A stretch of 64,000 bases of DNA from Drechmeria coniospora (taxonomy: Eukaryota > Ascomycota > Sordariomycetes > Hypocreales > Ophiocordycipitaceae): the NCBI RefSeq assembly GCF_001625195.1, contig NC_054391.1, positions 4,661,157 through 4,725,156 of the forward strand, read 5' to 3'. A program made the position numbers and the translations under genes. The notes beneath the pieces are model-generated. The model did not search any database, was not told the origin of the DNA, and saw only the letters and a program-made list of their open reading frames with translations. Shown piece by piece: positions 24,085-35,462 of the stretch (positions are counted from its first letter, which is position 1; the number at the start of each line of letters is the position of its first letter).

Positions 24085-25990
24085 ACGGAGCATACGCAAG
24101 AGTATCATGCACGTGGGCGTGGGCATCCCCGGTCCTCGTCGTCGCTGGACCGTGTCCACCGTCCCCGTGTCCAAGCGTGCTCCACCCCTGGGGGGGGCGG
24201 CCCACGGGAGCGCCATGCCGGCCGGCGTGGGTGAGCCCTGCGCTGAGTCACCTCTCGGCTTCTCTCCGTCATGCCGGGGTGTTGCGCCGTTCTGTGGCAA
24301 TGCCGTCGTATGCTCCATCCTCATTCGTCTTGTTCGTCCGGCTTCAGCATCTGTCCCCTCCGTCAGTGGGCAGCATTCGGTTTGGCCATGCCGTTCTGGT
24401 GACGAGAAGACGCACACGCCCAGCGCCGTTCGGGGACACGGTGTGGAAACGGACTCGACGGCATCCGTCCCGAGCGGTCGGTGAGAGAGCCTGCGACCGA
24501 CTTCCTTGTGCGAGACGGGTTCAGAGTGGGCGAAACCGACGTTTCGGCGTCCGGGGGTCCCAGCGCGGGTAACGGCCCTCTCCCTAGCCGTGCCCATAGG
24601 CTCGTTTGCCGAGTCGAGTGCAAGGAAAGTTTGCGAAGCATTCCGTATACTGCTGCACACCTACTTGTCCGTACAGCGACCTCCCATCGCCTCTTGCTGC
24701 TGCTCGCACCTCTTTCAAGTCGAGTTGTGCCCCTGAACCCACGCTCGGAGGAGGAGGCAAGAACTTGCTGGCCAGACATCTCCTTGTCGGGGAGTGTGGC
24801 CGTAGTAGTTGTAGCAGATGCAATCTCGACGGCAGAAACCGTAGCAGTAGAGGTGGCAGCTGAAAGGACATGAAAATAACGATAGAGCGAGCGAGGAAGC
24901 CGCACGGACTGGCCAGTTCTTCCCTCCGTTCTCGGCCCCAAGGTGAGCTGTGCGGCGTGCCTGCCCCATGAGGCGACCGAAATCGCTCGACCTGACCGAC
25001 CTGCAGGGAAAGCACCTTCCACCCTCCTGCCTACTACTCGTGAGTGTGTGGCACATGTACTCCGTACTCCGTAATCGATACGTACAAGGTATGGGAGCTG
25101 TATCATTTGCACTGTACAGGTACTGCACAGGTCGTACTCTTACCCGCTCCCTATCCGGGTTGCTTGAGCGTGACAGGACGATGGATCGCCCAACTACCTA
25201 GTAGGTGGTTGGTTACGTGACTTCGGGCAACGAGGCACCTGCAGTAACTGCATGCATTCACTGCGAACAAGGTATCCCTAGGTGCTGTACTGCACGAACA
25301 AGCACTGGTCAGCGGGCCCCGAACCCAGCACGAACGCCCCCGAGACAGCAGCGTGGCCGTGTCCACCATCATTATTGGTCGTCTTCGGCTTCGTCGTCGT
25401 TTGTTGTTCTTGGTCTGGTCTCGATGATGGATTCACCAGCAGACGAGCGAGCGCTGGCCGATGGACGATACAATACAGAAAAGACGCATTAGAAAAAGGA
25501 TGGTGCAAATGTAGGACTGGGGAGATTATCAGGAGACGAAAGCTAACATTAGTCGCGCTGCTCACAAGCCGCTTCCAAGCCGGCTCCCTCGTCCACCAGT
25601 GCCAGACGTCCGTCACCTATCTGTCTACTCGAGCATCTGGCCCGTGTCTGATCCCACGCCTCTCTCCAAGGCCTGGCCAGTCCCACCCGTCACTGACGTG
25701 TATGGTCCAGGATGGACTTCATGCGACGCAAGGCCAAGGAATTCCGTTGAGCTAGCACCCCAAGGCATCTCTGTGTGATTGCCGAATGATGTTTTCCAGC
25801 AGGAAAGACATGGGCTGCGTTGCGTGCTTGCGAGCATGTTCCTGTTGCTCCGCTGTACGCCCTGCGAATACACGTATGCGGCATCATGTATGCACTCGCA
25901 TCGCGTCATATGAGTGGCGGATCAAGTGATGAGATGGGCATCCTGCAGCTGGCATGGCAGCAAGACCTGGCTGCCTGTCTTCCTGCCTGC

Positions 25991-28072
25991 CTATGTCGTC
26001 TCCTTCTTCGGCGGCCCAAGCCGCTTGTACTTGCGCGGGTCCTTTCTGCTCATCATCCGCTGGTCTCGCGTGCCTCGACCTCCCTCCCAGAAGCCCTTGC
26101 CCTTCCGGCCGACGACGCTGCGGCCGCAGTAGGAGCAGGCGGTGACGGAAAAGTGCTGCTCCCTGCTGCACCAGCCGCAGATCATCCGGTTGGCCCATTC
26201 GTTGACGTGGTCCTCGGCCTCGTCGTGGCACCGGTCGCACGCGTGCACCTTGCTGCAGCAGGAGAAGCGAAACCAGCGGTACGACTTGCGGTAGTGCTCG
26301 CACGTGCCGCGGCCCGGGAGCGGCTCGCCCGCCTGCAGGCCGAGCTTCTCCATCTTCCGCCGCGGACCCATGGTCGGCGGCGGCGCCGATCCCGCCGAGA
26401 TGAAGAGGAACTTGACCTCGGGAATCTTAAAGGTGAACTTGCCGTGGCACTCGCGGCAGACGTTGGTCGTGCTCTCGCCCCGCACCGAGACGAGGCCTTG
26501 GCCGGCCGTCGAGCACGTCGAGCACGTCGGCACGAAGCTGCTCGGCAGCATGTCGGCCACCTTGCAGCCGGAGAGGTCCAGGAATCCGGCCCTTGCTGAG
26601 TGTTGGTGCACGAGCCGCTGGTGGAAGGTGGCCGTCAGCTGGGTGGCGCACTTCTTGCAGCTCGACACCTTCTCCGTGCCCGGCTTCAGGCCTGTCATGT
26701 CGTTGACCGTCTTGCACCGCTCGCATTTGACGCTGACGCCGAGGCTCGAAACTTGAATCACTTCGATGCCGTGCAGCTCGATCGAGGGGAACGACATCAT
26801 GGTGCCTCTCTCCTGCGTCGTAGTCGCTTTGGTGCCCTTTGTCGCGAAGCCGTCTGCCTCACCCGCACCCGTCGCCACACCGCCGTCCGATTCTTCCGTT
26901 TCCGACGACGACGACGACGAGTCTACTTCTTCGTCGGCAGTACGATCCCATTCTGGCGGTCGCGGGATCGTCTTGACATGCGTCTTCTCACCCGCCGTCG
27001 CCGGCTCCGAGGCGCCGGCAGCATGACTATCTCGAGCCGACCCCTGCGTCTCCGACGGGACCTTCTCTTTCTCCTTCTCCTTCGCAGCCTGTGCTGCCAA
27101 GGTTCGTGCTTGCTTCTCCAGACTGTGCAGGTTCTGCGCCAGGTAGTTCACGTGACTCGTTAGCGACATCTGCTTCTGCTCCGCCGCCTTCTGGGCGAAG
27201 AGATCCTCGACCGGCTCGGCGTCGACAGCCTCCGCCTCGTTCAGCTGAACGCGGAGGTCCTGGAGGGGGTACAGCAACGGCACGATCAGGTGAAGGCTGT
27301 TTACGGACCGGAGCCCTGGCGAAAGGTCGCTTCGTCGCTTCGGCTCCATCGGAATGGTGAAGACGACGCCGTCGGCGGAGCGAGAGAAGCGGGCGACCCT
27401 GCCCATTCGCGCCTCGAGTTGGCGTACTTCCTGCGCTCTCCGCGCCTTGGCCTCGGCGACCTGCTCCCTCGTGTAAACGACCTCGGGAACGTACGGCCTC
27501 GGCGATTGTGCCGACTCCGGCTTGACTTTCTCGCTCGCCGCCGACGTCGTCTTGGCCGTCGCCGGTCCCAGATGTCTCGTGTCCTTTGTGTCCTTGAACG
27601 TGACCAGCTTGACCGTCTCGGCCTTTTGCTCCGAGAGATATTTTTCGAGATTCCTGTCAAGGGAATGAACAAGAGAGAGAATGGTGGCGGCCTTTTTTGC
27701 TTCCGCAAGCCTCTCCCATCCCCTCTCGATGTTGATGCCGAAGCCTCGCGGCATGTCACTGTTCCTGACCCGGAGCGACGGCCTTTCGTCCGGATAGCGG
27801 GCAGGGATGCGCAGCTCACAGTGAAGGTATGCGAGCTCAAAGGGGAAATCGGGGTCCGACGGTGCCATCTTGAAGACGAGCACCGTCGAGCCGGATTCTT
27901 CAGCCCACTCCTTGGGGGAGAAGCGGCGGCGCAGCTGCTCGAGCTGGTAGCCTCGCGGGTCTTCGGCCTGCGAGGAGGGCACCGGCCTGGAGACGACGCG
28001 CAGCGCGGGCTCCGTCACAGCCTGTGCACGGGCCCCTGGCGAGGTCTTTTGTTCCGGTTGGAGAGAAATCAT
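25991..28072 (-). CDS. CHY zinc-finger protein with RWD-like N-terminal region
   Basis: A single exon gives 693 residues from ATG 28072. The C-terminal ~100 residues form a CHY-type zinc finger: GTCEHYRKSYRWFRFSCC, then HACDRCHDEAEDH, then MICGWCSREQ and ACSYCGRSV, i.e. the expected alternating Cys/His pairs. Upstream are further CxxC pairs (CERCKTVND, CKKCATQ, CSTCSTAG, CRECHGKF) that probably bind more zinc. The N-terminal third (FELAYLHCELRIPARYPDERPSLRV) resembles an RWD/ubiquitin-conjugating-like fold. The middle is charged, with coiled-coil character and a Ser/Glu run. CHY fingers occur in ubiquitin ligases such as Pirh2, but no RING is seen here, so the function is unknown. The frame stays open to an earlier ATG at 28282; those 70 residues look like translated leader and were not included. 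Confidence 0.85.
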   Translation of the reverse strand: MISLQPEQKTSPGARAQAVTEPALRVVSRPVPSSQAEDPRGYQLEQLRRRFSPKEWAEESGSTVLVFKMAPSDPDFPFELAYLHCELRIPARYPDERPSLRVRNSDMPRGFGINIERGWERLAEAKKAATILSLVHSLDRNLEKYLSEQKAETVKLVTFKDTKDTRHLGPATAKTTSAASEKVKPESAQSPRPYVPEVVYTREQVAEAKARRAQEVRQLEARMGRVARFSRSADGVVFTIPMEPKRRSDLSPGLRSVNSLHLIVPLLYPLQDLRVQLNEAEAVDAEPVEDLFAQKAAEQKQMSLTSHVNYLAQNLHSLEKQARTLAAQAAKEKEKEKVPSETQGSARDSHAAGASEPATAGEKTHVKTIPRPPEWDRTADEEVDSSSSSSETEESDGGVATGAGEADGFATKGTKATTTQERGTMMSFPSIELHGIEVIQVSSLGVSVKCERCKTVNDMTGLKPGTEKVSSCKKCATQLTATFHQRLVHQHSARAGFLDLSGCKVADMLPSSFVPTCSTCSTAGQGLVSVRGESTTNVCRECHGKFTFKIPEVKFLFISAGSAPPPTMGPRRKMEKLGLQAGEPLPGRGTCEHYRKSYRWFRFSCCSKVHACDRCHDEAEDHVNEWANRMICGWCSREQHFSVTACSYCGRSVVGRKGKGFWEGGRGTRDQRMMSRKDPRKYKRLGPPKKETT

Positions 28073-30799
28073 GTCAGGGGCTGTTGAACTTTGGTGGCGG
28101 AATTTGGGGAACTCCAGGGTGTGATTGTCCAGAGATTTCGTCGCTTGATTGACTGCCCAAGAGAAGGGGGAGGATGCGACCGAGGAAAATCGGCCAACAC
28201 GTTGCTGACGCAGGGTTTTCCGCAGTAGAGGAGTAGAAAGAACAAACGCTGCTGTCTGTGATGGAGCAAAGAGATGATGCAAGTTGAGGCGAGACGAGGA
28301 ACGGACGTTGGCAGATATCTAGGTACTGGCCTGTACTTGAAGGTAGGTACGACGCACAGCAGTGCTGGTTGGTTGGTCGTCGATGTCGTTGCAAGATACC
28401 CCTTCCAAGTACCCACCCATCTCTGCTGCGCACTAACCTCCCGAAAGAATCACGCTATGCTCCTCTGAGCCGTCGTCTGGTGATGGCTTATACCTGCCGT
28501 GACTGGTGCGTCAGTGACTCGTAGGTGAGTCATCTTGGCTGATGGCACTGTTTCCCCCTTTCCACGTCCCGGCTCGGAAAGACAGTATTAGTCCTTGATG
28601 GCGAGTACTAACCTGCTTGTATTGTATTACAGTACATGCGTATACTGTGTCAGAAACTCGCTATTACTGCCCCGCCCTTGAGGAAGAGCCCAACCTAATC
28701 GATGGCGAATAATGGATGATGAGGGGCGTCAGGTTGGCGATGACTCCTCACAAGACCACGTTCCCCCGCTCCTAGCTTAGGATGCGGGCCATGATTGCTG
28801 CCATCGATCATCTCACGACAAGAAAGCCGACACCTCGGGTATGTTCTTGGTCTGGAGAGCCGACGTTTTCGGGATAGGACTTGGCGTGCGGGAAGATGAT
28901 GGTCGGACGGTCGAACACGTCGGGAAGCTTGCTCGCTCGTGACACTTGCCGATGCGTGCTGCGGTGCCTATTTCTGATGCTGAATGGTGGTGCGGGAATG
29001 GCCAATGTCCCAAGCATGCGTTGATCTTGCGGTGGATGACAGCAGGATCCGTCCAATCCAACTTGGTGCCAGCGAGGGGATGCAGGACGATGGATGGCGA
29101 ATGCTTCCTGCCATCCATGCGCACGTACATGCATGCACAACACACCTGCGCACTCACATACCTAACAGAGACTTCTCCTCCCAGTCCATCGTCATGCTAC
29201 GACGCCCTTGGCTGAGGCTATGCCGTCGGTCACTTGCGTCTTGTTACAGAGTCTAACTCCGTCAAAGGACGATGCCGGAGAAGAAGGCATCCGGCACGGG
29301 TCGCGCAGATGTCGCGAACACGGTTCCCGTGTGGCTAAGCCTGCCGCTGCTATGACGAGTTTCCAGCAGCCAGAGCAGGGAGAAAGAGTGTTTGTGGGCG
29401 TCGTGACGGGCCCGTCGAGTGACGAGCGCCTGACGTAGGAGAAGGAACCTGAGCGGGGGGTGTCGAGATTGCACGAACGATTTCGACATCGGTCCTGGTC
29501 CAACTTGAAGTAGAGGGACTTTCAGCGGCAGATGGCTCTTCATCCGCATGTATGGATGCCCAAATACGTGTACAGGCAACGTGGATGCGACTGCGTGCCG
29601 AGTACGAGTTCCTCGCAGGTCGATTCCGCTTGGGACACTGTGCATGCTGCACTGCGAAAGCCGGACCCAGGACAAGACGTGACAACTGGTGCTGAAGGTG
29701 CCTCGAAAGCGACAACGCCGTCACTCCCGTGAGCATGCGGGCAGTCCGTGTACGTCGACGACCGCGGATGTGCGCGCACAAGACTAAATGGAACGTACCG
29801 CCCTTTTCGGGGTGCAGTCAGGGACGCCCATTGCGGGAGGGCACGATTCAAGTAGGGAGTACGGAGTACAGCGGACGCCGATGCATCGCATCTGCAGATC
29901 GTCCCATTTTGGGTCTTTCAGCAGACATGAATGCCTGCAACGGCGACGCTGAGGTGAAGGGACGGAATGGAGTCGTGACGGCACGCGATGTGACGAGATG
30001 GATGACGAGATGAATGACGAGATGAGATTAGTCGTGCGTGCGTGCTGACATGTGGCATGCAGAGGGGTGAGACGAGACCGTGACGGGCTCGAACAGTTGC
30101 GGCTGCTACAAGCGATTGGGGGGAGGTATGCATTCGGCAAAATGGTTCATCGATCGAGCCGTGCGCGAGCAAGCCATCGACTGGAGTGAATGGGCGAGAG
30201 AGAGATGGAGGAGCGAACTGGAGAATTTTTCACTACGTGACGGTGACGGCGACGGGAACGGCGTGAAGGCAACAAGCAGCAAGGCATCATGGGGGAAGGA
30301 ACGAGTCCCTGCACATGCTCGATGATGATGATGTACTTTGTACTCCGTACACCGACCGACCGACCCGACTCTGCTCTGACATTCTGGGGCAGAAACAGGG
30401 AAGACGCAGAGGCAGCAATAAACTTGGACAGTGGACGAGCCAGGCTGACGCAATGGGATGCCCCAGGCCATGCAGCCCGCCCGTCGCTCAGTCGTTTAGT
30501 TCGTCTCTCAGTCCTTCGGTCCGTCATTCAGCTCAATCATGCCGTCCCTCGGTCGTCGTCACTCGAAGCACCCCTCCCCCCCTCCTCGAGCCGCGCCGCG
30601 GTACGAGTCCGGTTCACCGACCTGGACGTGCGACTCTGGTGCGTGATTCCGCGACGTCGAACAAAAGGCCAGGAGGAGACCCGAAGCTGGTGTCGTGTGA
30701 GTTTGTGTACACACGCCTTCGTCATGGTGGGATGCCAGCGAAGCAATCATCAGGCAGATGACCGCGCTTGCGATGCAGCCGCCGGGGGGCGGTGAAGGT

Positions 30800-30960
30800 C
30801 GGAATGAATGATCAATTTTCGAGCAAAGTATCATTATAATCATTTTTAATCATTATAATGATTATAATCATTTTATCTATTTTTTATTACCTTACACTCC
30901 GTGCTTCGTCTTTATCGTCTTATTCCTCATTTTTTCTTCATCATTTATTGATTCGCTCGG
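30800..30960. other. AT-rich islet containing a 16-bp perfect palindrome
   Basis: The islet carries repeated ATTATAATCATT words. AATCATTATAATGATT at 30848-30863 is its own reverse complement. Its words resemble those of the islet at 22516-22615. No open frame or RNA gene is apparent. Confidence 0.75.
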
Positions 30961-32424
30961 GCCCTTGTCCCTACAATCATCCGTTCTCCTCTCCAAATCC
31001 ACCCATGGGCTTGACAAAAGACGGGGACGGAGAGTCTATTCGTCTGATGGCGATGATTTTCGTTCTGAAAATTGAATTATTGACGAATATAGGCCCCGTT
31101 AGGAAACCTTCACAACAGCAGACCGAGATCGACCTCGCTCGTTCCTCCTGATCGACCATCTCGTCATCCCCAGTTGTTGCGGACCTCGATCGTGCCATGC
31201 AGAAGCAAATATACATACCAGTGACGGGTGTTCATATTTTACGGAGAACGGAGTGATAATATGCATTGCACAATTACGGATGCTTCGTACCCTACTGCAA
31301 CACATGCCTCTGCATACATACTACTGGGCATCGAGGGACTTGCCGAACATGCACACGCACATTCATCCGTTGCTTCTTACATCCCCCCCCTTCTTTCGTC
31401 GGAACGTCGCCAGCACATCAACTCGCGAGACCTTTTGATGCTTCCTGGATACTCACTCCAATGGAACATTCGCAAAGAAAAAAAAATCATGCCCGAAGAC
31501 AACCTTCGGCCACCTCCCAGCAGACCAGCACACGCACATCCTGGAACCGGCCCCGTCAGCATGCGCCCGGCTTCGTTCGTTACCCCTGACCGCCTGGGGC
31601 CAAGCGATCCACCTGCATGCAACCCGCCCTGCGTCTGCTCGTGCCGGCTGATGCCCTGCCCTACCCTGACTTCCCCTCGATTCGTTAAGCAGCGAGTCCG
31701 ACTGCCTCAACCCTGTCCCGCTCCTTCGCTATTCCCTTTCCTGGCTACCCGACACCTGCATGGCCTCGGAGGTACTGACCGTCGCCGTCGCGAGTCGGTG
31801 ACGTGAGCCGCTCCTTGTAGGCAAGATTTGATGTTGTTTCCATCTCTGAGCATGGGCGAGTGAGTTCTCACGCTTTTCGAGCAGGACGCGAGCTGGCCTC
31901 GACGCGGGACGAGATCCGTGTCCAGTGGCGGAGAGTCGTAGGTCACGCCTTTTCCACGAAACATGCCTGCTTCAGTTGCATTTTCCCCTCGAGTCCTCCA
32001 TCCTCCTGCGCGGTGCCCCGTGTAAGAAAGCACCGCCATCAACTTCATCCTCCGTCCCGCCGTCGTCCGTCGTCCGAGTCCCGAACCCAGACCGCACATT
32101 CCGACCGGCTTTTCACAGTCTAGGCCGGACCTGGGTCATCCGGTCGCCGTCAATGTTCACATACTCGAGTTCCCCCATACGCGCCCTCACATGCCCCCTT
32201 TTCGCCGAATCCTATTGGTTTCAAACTCAAGTAACGTTTTGTTTGTTTCCCCGTCCGCATATGCGACGCAATCTTGGATCCATGGTCTGCGACCCTGCCC
32301 AACGCTCGCCCCTAAGGACACACCCCTCCTTCTCCCCTATCAATCTTGGGAGCCGACAGCTCCTCTGGATATCCTCGCCGAGAAACCTAATAGAGCCCCC
32401 AAATGCATCTAGTTGAATAACAAG

Positions 32425-32678
32425 ATGGTGCGTGTGCTTTGGGGTCGAGCTCCGAAGTTCTGTCAGCCCGCCGTGGTATTGCGCCCACGAGTCCCAACGT
32501 CTGATGCCCCGTCACCCGTCAGGTGCTGACTTACGCTTTTGGTCTTGATGTCTAGGCAAATGAATGGATGCCTGGTTGTTATATGTCTCTGCCTGACCAA
32601 CGCATTCTTGTTTGCGGCTGCCATCCCTCGGGCTCTCTTCATCGCTTCGGGATAGGGACTGGAGAGCCCCCCTCCTGA
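32425..32678 (+). other. Weak candidate small spliced ORF (41 codons)
   Basis: An ATG in a good context (CAAGATGG) is followed at once by a donor-like GTGCGT. A plausible branch site (GCTGAC near 32525) and acceptor TCTAG (ending 32555) would join it to an open frame running to TGA at 32676-32678, giving 41 residues starting M-ANEWMPGCYM. An intron directly after the start codon is common in small fungal housekeeping genes, but the product matches no family I know. The pattern could be chance. Confidence 0.15.
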
Positions 32679-33634
32679 ACCATATCCTACACTCGACTAC
32701 AAGGCCAAATCTAGGACGATGAAAACGTTCATTAAAAACTATGAACAGGGTGGAGTTTCTCCGTCACATCATGACGCGTGCGGTGTACGTATTGGCAAAC
32801 GATGCTGTCGCGACCACGCATCCGGTCCATAGCTCATCATCTCGTTCGCCGATTCTCCTCTGGTTCTTTTTTGTCATCATACTCGGCATATCGCATAGAA
32901 TCTTTGGGGTGTCAACTTCCAGATCGTCGAGGCCTAATGTGACGGATACGAGCCAGACAACTCCATGCCGCAACAGGTCATCTACCCACATATGCCTTGT
33001 TTCATCATATTGCTTCCATCAATGCCATCTCCGCAAGCCACCCTTTTCCTTCACTGAACGTGATCGTGCTGTGACGCTGAGGGAATGGGACCCTAGTGCG
33101 GGTGGACGTGGACGGCGCATGAAACGACGCGCTCACTCACTTATATTCCTTGCAGTTTACCCATTTGTTTACTTGCATCCATGTGCACATGCAGGTGATT
33201 GGCAGGTAAAAGTCCATGTGCGTACACCTCACCTTGTATACATCATATTTTGACCTTTACCTCGGGTCCCTTCACGCCACGTCCATCGACCTCTTGCAAG
33301 GGCGAGAAGTCTTATGTCTGGATGAACAGCGCATCTTCCGAGTGCCCATGGCGTCCTGTACCGTCCCATATTGCATGCAACCTGAACTATTAATTTGTAC
33401 CCAGGATCCTGTCCGCGTCCTGGGGCCAGTACTTTTTCTCCCGTCATGCCATCAACGTCAGGGCAAGGAGGACCTTGGAATGCATAGAGATGCACTGTTC
33501 ACAAGCTTCTGCCTGCCGGCCACCTCCAGCACGTCGTACAGAGCAAAGAGGAGGGTGAAATGCGACATGGCCGGGTGTTTTATTCTGCATTCCTCTGTGC
33601 CTTTTGGTATATGTCGCCCGTCTACCATCGTCCT

Positions 33635-35462
33635 CTAAAAGTCGTTATCGCCCACGCCAGAAACAATGACATTGTTCACCTTCAAAACCATCCGACATAG
33701 TTGCGTAGCCAGTTGCAGTTGTTGCTTCTTGCCGATCAGCGGGTCGATGACAAAAGCCTCCTTCATGTCGTTGTTGCCTCGTCCCATGCAGTCCACTCCC
33801 AGCCTACCACGCCCGTTCGCGCCCGCCTTGACCTGCTGGCTCTTCACCTCGGCCAGCGTCGCGATCGAGTTGAGACCACTGTTTTCCGCCAGCGCCATCG
33901 GGACCGCGTCCAGCGCTTCGGCAAAGGCACGCATCGCGTACTGCTCGAGGCCTGGTGTCTTGACCGCGGCATCCTCGACCGCAAGCGAGCAGGCAATTTC
34001 GGCGGCACCGCCGCCGTACACCACTCGGTTGTCTCGCACAAGGTTCCGCACGACGCAGAGGGCGTCATGCAGTGATCGCTTGGCCTCGTCGATGATCTAA
34101 CAGCACGTGGGTACGTTAGCGAGAGCGTCGTCTTCTCAAGCGCCCGAGCGGAGCTACGCACCATCTTGTTGCTGCCGCGGACGAATACCGTTACCGCCCG
34201 TGTGTTGGCGCATTCTTCAATCACCAGCATCTTCTCCCTCGTCGTGCCAAATGTCATCTCTCTGACGACACCCGCCGAGCCGAGCTTCTCCGCCTTGAGG
34301 TCCTCGAACCGGGGCACTATCCTGCCGTTTGTCGCAATCGCGATCAGCTCTATCTCCGGACCGCCAACCCACCGCACGGCCGGAAGCTTGTTCTGCAGCA
34401 GCAAGTGGTTGGCTTCGTCGTCGAAGCCCCACTGGCAGATGGCCAAGTTGGCACCCGTGTCCTTGATCTGCTGAATCATCTCCACAAACTTTTCTCTCTC
34501 GTAGTTCTGCAATTTCTTGAACTCTTCCACACTTGTGATGTCGAGGTGGTGTTTCGTCTTGGGCTTCGGCGGCTCGAACGCGCACGTGAGTATGGCGATC
34601 TTGGCATCTTTGATCTCCGAGGGCATCTGCGGATGGGAGAAATCCTTGTCGACTATGACGCCCTGGACGAGAAGGGTGTCCTCCAACGAGCCGCCGACCT
34701 TGCCGTCCATCTTGATGAGCTCAAAATCGACGTCTTTTCGCTCCAGATCGGCGACGGACAGAACGGCGTCGACGGCGATCTTGGCGAACTGGTCGTGTGC
34801 TTTAGAAACGATTTTGCTGCCGAGGCTGGTGCGCGCCACTTTGATGAGGTTGGACGTCTCTTCCTTTGAGAACTCAATGGTGTCCGAGATCCTGTCAAGC
34901 TCGGCGATGGCGATGTCGCATGCTTGGTCATAGCCGTCGGCAATTCGGATCGGGTGGATGCCCTTGTCGATCAGATCGGCTGCTTGTTCCAGCATGGCAC
35001 CAGCCAGAACGACAACGCCCGTAGTGCCATCGCCAATCTCGTCATCCTGCGACTTTGAAAGCTCCACCATAAGCTTTGCCACGTGGTTGCTAATCTCCAT
35101 CTGCTGCATAATCGTCGCTCCATCATTCGTCACCGTGATGTCGCCGTCGGAGGAGATGAGGATCTTGTCGAGGCCCCTCGGGCCGAGGGAGGACTTGACG
35201 AGGTTCGCTACCGTTCGTGCCGCCAGAATGTGGGACTTGACAGCCTCGCTGCCAAACTGACGCTTCTTCTTCCCCTGACTTTTATCGTCGTCAGCCTTGT
35301 CACGCTCGCAGCCGTCGAATAAACGTTGTCGGGTCGTCAACCTACTCTCTCACGATGATGAAAGGACGGCCTTGCTCATCCTTTATCATCTGCGCTACAT
35401 TGTACCCTAAGTCAGTCGGAGTCGACGCGCAGGGTCATTTGGATAAGAGTACCGTTCGACAT
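33635..35462 (-). CDS. CCT5: T-complex protein 1 subunit epsilon (CCT5)
   Basis: Subunit of the cytosolic TRiC/CCT chaperonin, which folds actin, tubulin and WD-repeat proteins using ATP. Exons on the minus strand: 35462-35453, 35406-35346, 35278-34162 and 34096-33635, giving 549 residues (family ~540-560). Group II chaperonin signatures are visible: [16 protein letters not shown] (residues 51-66), [23 protein letters not shown] with the nucleotide-binding GDGTTG at 106-111, and near the C-terminus YGGGAAE and AENSGLN. Conservation of [22 protein letters not shown] fixes the acceptor at 35279/35278, because a nearby alternative acceptor would shift frame. Exon 1 is only 10 nt (ATG TCG AAC G) and its 46-bp intron has a non-ideal GTACTC donor, so the first four residues are less certain; the alternative start is ATG 35389. 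The gene is divergent from HBS1. Confidence 0.93.

Larger units (their letters stand above)
15362..25990. other. Second gene desert, 10.6 kb
   Basis: No gene could be supported on either strand. Open frames up to ~260 codons lack family motifs and have low-complexity composition. The stretch contains a diverged ~180-bp tandem array (15993-16560), a duplicated ~120-bp block (18005-18362), several minisatellites, an AT-rich islet (22516-22615), a hairpin (24053-24084), a 13-base G run (23305-23317) and scattered CGGAGTAC/GTACTCCG words (for example 16689-16698, 17347-17470, 25056-25070). The rest looks like unique GC-rich DNA without the strong AT bias of repeat-induced point mutation. Confidence 0.7.
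28073..33634. other. Gene-poor stretch, 5.6 kb
   Basis: No supported gene. It contains an AT-rich islet (about 30800-30960) with a perfect palindrome, a few CGGAGTAC/GTACTCCG words (29858-29868, 30340-30352, 31240-31252), and one weak candidate for a tiny spliced gene at 32425-32678. The part from about 31200 to 33600 is less GC-rich than the left deserts and could hold untranslated or non-coding transcripts, but no RNA family was recognised. Confidence 0.6.
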
